Shown here: positions 53,555 to 57,613 of the stretch, piece by piece
Numbering within the stretch: the first letter of the stretch is position 1
Layout: each line of letters begins with the position of its first letter
Source: Bacteroidales bacterium
Lineage (GTDB): Bacteria > Bacteroidota > Bacteroidia > Bacteroidales > UBA3824
Direction of reading: 5' to 3'
NCBI GenBank assembly: GCA_017544805.1
Contig: JAFYDK010000095.1
Location: forward strand, 1 to 57,613
DNA length: 57,613 bases
Notes under the pieces: model-generated
Told to the model about the DNA's origin: nothing
Databases searched by the model: none
The model's input: the letters and a program-made list of their open reading frames with translations, nothing else
Made by a program: the position numbers and the translations under genes

Positions 53555-55573
53555 TTAATGCGTTCTTACATAATCCATAATGCAATCACATTGAAAACTC
53601 CATTCGTTTTTGCCGTAAACACCGTCCCAATAGTTTTTAAGGTCAGCCATTGCGGTATTCATTCTTGAAGTGATTTCTTGTTGTTCGCCGTAATCATAAT
53701 AATATTGATAATCATGCCAAAGGAACCATACTTTTGCATAATACGAATCATATTTAATAGAGTCTACCGTGGATTTTGCGGCTACATCAAGATATTCTAA
53801 CGCTTTGTTTTCATACGCAGTTTGAGCCGGAGTTCTTTCACCGTAAACGCTCCACGAATATTCCAAAAGATACCAGCAATTGCCCCAACGTGAGGCTTGA
53901 GAATAAAGTGTCGCAAGTTTTTGTGCCGTTTCACAATGTTGATCTCCGGTTGAACTATTAAAACGGGTGGTTAAGGCCTTGATTTCACGGCAGAAATCTA
54001 ATTTTTGATTTGTTTTTGTTGTGCTTTGAGAATCGTCGTACCAATCGTCAATCCAATCTTGAGTTTTTACCCAACGTTTAACATTATAATCCCTAAGACT
54101 CATGTATCGAGCCAAAAATGTTCCGTTATAGTATAAAGGAGTAACTTTTGATAGATACTCTTCTGCTTTGTCGAAATCCATTTCGCCTAAATATTTTGTA
54201 CCGAGTGTTTCGTAAACTTCCTCTGTCTTGACATTACTTTTATCTAACAACCATTTTTCAAGCGAGTTCATTTTCTTTGGTTGAGAGATAAAACTTAAAT
54301 AATTTTCCAAATCTTTGGTTGAATATTCGTATAATTTATTGAAATTATATGTAGTTCCGACTAATATTCCGAAAGTATTTTTGTCGTTTGACGGTAAAAT
54401 ATTATGAACAATAATCCTATCGCGTGCATTTTCAAAATACATTTCGTCTCTTGCTTTAGTTTCCAACCATTTTAACTCCGATTCATAATATGCTGCTTTT
54501 GCGGGAGAATATTTTTCAGCTTTGGTTTCGATGAAAAATTTTATAACCCTTGTTACATCTTTCATTCTTTGAGTACCTTCGAGCGAGGAAGTTTCGTTGA
54601 TATATTTTTGAGCAGAGGCAACATCGCCGAGATAATAACTAACAATTGCGGCAGCCGTTTTCCACATTAAAGGTGTTTTTGAGGCTTTTTGGTCAGCGAT
54701 ATTATTAGCAAAACTTACAAATTCCTTTGCGTTTGACATTTCGATGCCTCTAAAATCATACGGACGGGAATATTCGTCATCAATATTTTCTTGGAACATA
54801 TTAACAAAATCCTCAACTAAAAATATTAATGACGCATCATTTTTGTCTTTGTTATAACGCTCTTTGATTCCTTGGAAATTTCTTTTTTCGTCAAGACAGA
54901 ATTTAACGCTTTGTAAATCACCGATTTGCATAAAAATATTAATTGCTGAATCTACTTTTTTCTGTTTGTAAAGTGCGCCGGCAAAAAGTCCCGTCATAGT
55001 TTTTTTGCAATATTCGTCTTGTGTTTTAATACCTTCAGCGAGCCAATATTTTTCTAATTCGGAATATTTTTCCAACTGAAACATACAACGCATTGTCATT
55101 AGTCTGTAACGGTCTTTGAGTCTTGTGCCGTTATATTTTTTAGCGTTGTCCAAAATTTTTTCATATTCGCTTAACATTGACCTTATTTGTTCTTCGCTCG
55201 GATAATCCCATTGATTATAAAGGTCGTCGTTGATGTTGAGATATTTTGACAAATCTTTTAAGTAGGCAATCATTTCGTTGTCTTTTTTTAGGATTGCCGT
55301 TTGAAGAATTGCATTAGTACTGCTGCCGGCTTTTACATCATTTTCGATGTTTTCCACGGAGTAACTAAGGTCATAACTGCTAACGGCTTGATTAGCACCG
55401 GTATAGTCAATCCAAAATTTCATATATCCAAAGTCTTCGCTTTGATTTTTTTCAAGGATTTTGAATAGGTAATGATTATAAGTTTCTAAGCCGTAGCATG
55501 AAACGTCGGCTTTAACGTTACAGTTAATCAGCATTATAATTATTGCCGAAATTAAAAATTTTTTCATATTCAT
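53555..55573 (-). CDS. Exported TPR-like protein of unknown function
   Basis: 672 residues; start at 55573 or ATG 55567. Signal peptide (FLISAIIIMLINCNVKA), then a long helical array with TPR-like patterns (KIKTQDEYCKKTMTGLFAGALYK is degenerate; YETLGTKYLGEMDFDKAEEYL is clear, ~455-475). Many Trp, Tyr and Asp residues lie near the end (WIDDWYDDSQSTT; WFLWHDYQYYYDYG). It overlaps the end of the upstream lipoprotein gene by about 50 nt, so the two are coupled. I do not know its role; it may scaffold an envelope complex. Confidence 0.82.
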   Translation of the reverse strand: MNMKKFLISAIIIMLINCNVKADVSCYGLETYNHYLFKILEKNQSEDFGYMKFWIDYTGANQAVSSYDLSYSVENIENDVKAGSSTNAILQTAILKKDNEMIAYLKDLSKYLNINDDLYNQWDYPSEEQIRSMLSEYEKILDNAKKYNGTRLKDRYRLMTMRCMFQLEKYSELEKYWLAEGIKTQDEYCKKTMTGLFAGALYKQKKVDSAINIFMQIGDLQSVKFCLDEKRNFQGIKERYNKDKNDASLIFLVEDFVNMFQENIDDEYSRPYDFRGIEMSNAKEFVSFANNIADQKASKTPLMWKTAAAIVSYYLGDVASAQKYINETSSLEGTQRMKDVTRVIKFFIETKAEKYSPAKAAYYESELKWLETKARDEMYFENARDRIIVHNILPSNDKNTFGILVGTTYNFNKLYEYSTKDLENYLSFISQPKKMNSLEKWLLDKSNVKTEEVYETLGTKYLGEMDFDKAEEYLSKVTPLYYNGTFLARYMSLRDYNVKRWVKTQDWIDDWYDDSQSTTKTNQKLDFCREIKALTTRFNSSTGDQHCETAQKLATLYSQASRWGNCWYLLEYSWSVYGERTPAQTAYENKALEYLDVAAKSTVDSIKYDSYYAKVWFLWHDYQYYYDYGEQQEITSRMNTAMADLKNYWDGVYGKNEWSFQCDCIMDYVRTH

Positions 55574-56567
55574 TATGTTTTAAATTGTTGATATTTAACG
55601 CATTTAAGTCGTAAATTATTTTGTGTTTAAGTATATCTTTTCTTAATTCAGCGATTTCTTTTTCTACGTTTAGAATTTCTTTTGCTTCGGCTTTTTTCAA
55701 ATATATGGTATCCCCATAGTTCATCATCACGTTAAAATTCTCATTATTAAGATAAACGGGAATATCTTTTGAGCGTATTACGACGAAAGTTTTTTCGTCT
55801 ATTTTCCTAAAAAGTGTAGAATCTGAAAGATTTTGACCGTAAAGTATATTATTATAAACGCCTTTTTTGAAGAGAATCTGCCATTTAAAATTCGGGAAAG
55901 CGGCAGCGAGTTTCAAATTATATTTTTTTAGGTTTTTCAGGTACGGTTTTATTTCTTTTAATCCGATAATTGGATTTTCGCATTTTTTGTCTTTGTAATT
56001 ACCTGTATTATAAAGCATTAAAACACCATAATCGCACGGCGGCACTTTCATTGAAAGTTGATGCAGACGTATTGTAACGGATAGTTTTATTTTTTTTTGA
56101 TTGAGATAATTTTTTAGGAGTGTCAAAAAAGTGTAATAATTTTCTAAAGATTTTGCGGTGTAGTCGCAGTCGATTTGAGTTTCATTGACTTGACCGATAT
56201 TATGAGTTTCGTTTATTTGTAATATTCTGTCAGCTAACGTTTTATACAGCGTGTCCATACGTTTTTTCAGGCAATCTTCTGTTATGAAGACAGTTGGGAT
56301 AACTTCCAAGTCTTTTTGCGGTATCGTTTTAAAACGTATAGTGGCATTGGGTTTGGGTCTGTTTGTTTTTTTATCGGTTATAACATCGAAATATCTGATG
56401 TATATTTTTTTTATATTGAAATCGTTAATAAATTGATTTTCAATGCTGTCCGTGTCGAAAACTGTTTTCCAAAAATACACGGAATTCCCTTCGTATTCAG
56501 CTTTAGGCGGAGCGTAACACGAAATCATTAAAAACAATATATATAATATCACCGTGATTTTTTTCAT
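55524..56567 (-). CDS. Lipoprotein of unknown function, possible TIM-barrel fold (DUF3142-like, tentative)
   Basis: 347 residues with lipobox LFLMISC (Cys 17). Alternating strands and helices (SVYFWKTVFD, IKKIYIRYFDV, EVIPTVFITEDCL, ETQIDCDYTAKSLENYYTFL, IKLSVTIRLHQL, YGVLMLYNTGNY) look like a (beta/alpha) barrel. This reminds me of DUF3142-type glycosidase-like proteins, with the Asp pair in QIDCDY, but I cannot confirm it. It is the upstream member of a two-gene unit with the TPR protein. Confidence 0.78.
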   Translation of the reverse strand: MKKITVILYILFLMISCYAPPKAEYEGNSVYFWKTVFDTDSIENQFINDFNIKKIYIRYFDVITDKKTNRPKPNATIRFKTIPQKDLEVIPTVFITEDCLKKRMDTLYKTLADRILQINETHNIGQVNETQIDCDYTAKSLENYYTFLTLLKNYLNQKKIKLSVTIRLHQLSMKVPPCDYGVLMLYNTGNYKDKKCENPIIGLKEIKPYLKNLKKYNLKLAAAFPNFKWQILFKKGVYNNILYGQNLSDSTLFRKIDEKTFVVIRSKDIPVYLNNENFNVMMNYGDTIYLKKAEAKEILNVEKEIAELRKDILKHKIIYDLNALNINNLKHNEYEKIFNFGNNYNAD

Positions 56568-56808
56568 ATCGCAAATATATAAAATTATCGTTTAAGGAAT
56601 GAAAATTTTTTTAATTTAATTTTTCCGAAAGATGGAAAATGATTTTTTACTTTCTTTTTTCCCTATATAGCCCTAATCCAAACCCACCCATATAGTCGCA
56701 AACCACCGAAAACATCGCAACAGCCCATAGAATATTTCGTTTTTCCTTCTTTGTAACCCACTAATAATCAAGTGAAATAAAAAAACTTTAAAAAAAGATA
56801 TAAAAAAA

Positions 56809-56842
56809 TTTGGAATATGGCGAAAAAAGTATCTACCTTTGC
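56809..56842 (+). promoter_or_regulatory. rRNA promoter P1
   Basis: TTTGG at 56809-56813 and TACCTTTGC at 56834-56842, 20-nt spacer. It is the most upstream of four; the stretch 56568-56800 before it holds no gene I can support. Confidence 0.85.
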
Positions 56843-56917
56843 ACCCGCAAAACGAAATGAAACGCTCTTTAAAATGTCGATGAGACGAGATGCTTAACAA
56901 ATTTTTAACACAAAATA

Positions 56918-56950
56918 TTTGGTGGTTAAAAATAAAGTTAGTAACTTTGC
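56918..56950 (+). promoter_or_regulatory. rRNA promoter P2
   Basis: TTTGG at 56918-56922 and TAACTTTGC at 56942-56950, 19-nt spacer. A hairpin GATTTC/GAAATC follows the likely start point. Confidence 0.85.
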
Positions 56951-57018
56951 ACCGCGATTTCGCCTGATGAAATCAGCGAGATAAAGCGAAGTTCTTAACA
57001 AATTTTTAACAAAAAATA

Positions 57019-57051
57019 TTTGGTAGTTAGAAACTAAGTTCGTAACTTTGC
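57019..57051 (+). promoter_or_regulatory. rRNA promoter P3
   Basis: TTTGG at 57019-57023 and TAACTTTGC at 57043-57051, 19-nt spacer. A hairpin GGTTTTG/CAAAGCC follows. Confidence 0.85.
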
Positions 57052-57120
57052 ACCGCGGTTTTGACCAACAAAGCCGACGAAAAAAAGCGAAGTTCTTAAC
57101 AGAAATTTAACTTAAAAAAA

Positions 57121-57154
57121 TTTGGAAGTTAAGCGAAAAAGTTCGTAACTTTGC
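57121..57154 (+). promoter_or_regulatory. rRNA promoter P4
   Basis: TTTGG at 57121-57125 and TAACTTTGC at 57146-57154, 20-nt spacer. A hairpin GTTCTG/CAGAAC follows. It is about 135 nt from the 16S 5' end. Confidence 0.85.
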
Positions 57155-57287
57155 ACTGCGGTTCTGACAGACAGAACAGCGAAGAAAGATAAGGATATTT
57201 GAAAAGATTGACAGCAAGCACAAGGCGTAGAAATGAACTGAAAAAGAAATTTCCCCTTAGTCAAGGATAAAGAATAAAAAATTTTAA

Positions 57288-57613
57288 ACAACGAAGAGTT
57301 TGATCCTGGCTCAGGATAAACGCTAGCGGCAGGCCTAACACATGCAAGTCGAGCGGTAACACGGTGTAGCAATATATTGGTGACGAGCGGCGGACGGGTG
57401 AGTAACGCGTATGCAACCTACCCTTTACACAGGGATAGCTTTCCGAAAGGAGAATTAATACCTGATAGTACTAGAAACGGGCATCCGAGAAAAGTTAAAG
57501 ATTTATTGGTAAAGGATGGGCATGCGTAGCATTAGTTAGTTGGTGAGGTAACGGCTCACCAAGACGACGATCGGTAGCCGGACTGCGAGGTTGAACGGCC
57601 ACATTGGGACTGA
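57288..57613 (+). rRNA. rrs: 16S ribosomal RNA, 5' part, cut by the window edge
   Basis: AGAGTTTGATCCTGGCTCAG begins at 57295, so base 1 of 16S is near 57288. GCGGCAGGCCTAACACATGC and the GTGAGTAACGCGT segment follow. The version GCTAGCGGCAGGC is typical of Bacteroidota. Only about the first 325 nt are present. Confidence 0.98.

Noticed and set aside
56673..56900. 75-residue minus-strand ORF upstream of the rRNA promoters
   Set aside because: It overlaps promoter P1, has biased composition and no start signal; likely chance.
57112..57372. 86-residue minus-strand ORF over the 16S start
   Set aside because: Antisense to promoter P4 and 16S rRNA; a known type of false call.

Overview
The window is AT-rich chromosomal DNA from a member of the Bacteroidota, most likely a Bacteroidales lineage. 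The evidence is: a 16S rRNA 5' end beginning at the right edge; promoters of the Bacteroidota type (TTTG, 19-20 nt, TAnnTTTG); few Shine-Dalgarno sequences; two GH97 glycosidases; a type IX secretion gene (porQ); TPR/SpoIIE phosphatases; and a B12 locus encoding BtuB plus the surface lipoprotein BtuG. I see no prophage, insertion sequence or CRISPR array. Genus and species cannot be fixed from this sequence.

Layout, left to right. 1-4.7 kb: end of a BamA/TamA-like barrel, an Hsp20 with an Asn-rich repeat, a LuxE-like adenylating enzyme and a LacI regulator. 4.7-9.1 kb: a two-gene operon of unknown function, a glycosyltransferase, and a PafA-type alkaline phosphatase homologue that has lost most metal ligands. 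9.1-12.6 kb: an inverted repeat, a cobalamin riboswitch, btuB and btuG. 12.7-17.6 kb (minus strand): rsmA, a GH97 glycosidase and a TPR-SpoIIE phosphatase. 17.8-21.5 kb: a papain-like protease lipoprotein with a TerB-like domain, tRNA-Leu(GAG), two small exported proteins and recX. 21.5-31.7 kb: a chemosensory operon (hybrid kinase, REC-REC protein, CheA, CheW, MCP), followed by a second TPR-SpoIIE phosphatase. 31.8-37 kb: an NTT-like transporter fused to HEAT and cNMP-type domains, a tandem pair of small paralogues behind a strong Shine-Dalgarno, a candidate structured RNA behind an rRNA-type promoter, and a T4-type lysozyme. 37-38.6 kb: an HtrA protease.

38.8-44.5 kb holds divergent histidine operons: hisHAF on the minus strand and hisG-hisD-hisC on the plus strand. 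The hisG side is preceded by a 27-residue leader peptide with seven histidines, followed by a terminator whose 5' arm can instead pair with the end of the leader ORF. This is a classical his attenuator. hisB and hisIE are not in the window. 44.5-56.6 kb: an SGNH esterase, porQ, a DUF1460 amidase-like protein, a DUF4369-type lipoprotein, a lytic transglycosylase, a rhomboid protease, an AGE/cellobiose epimerase, a SusB-type GH97, and a TPR protein with a partner lipoprotein. 56.8-57.6 kb: four tandem rRNA promoters and the start of 16S rRNA.

The most notable items are the his attenuator, the candidate structured RNA, the fourfold rRNA promoter array, the apparent PafA pseudoenzyme, the chemosensory operon lacking cheR, cheB and a plain cheY, and the paired palindromes between hsp20 and the LuxE-like gene.
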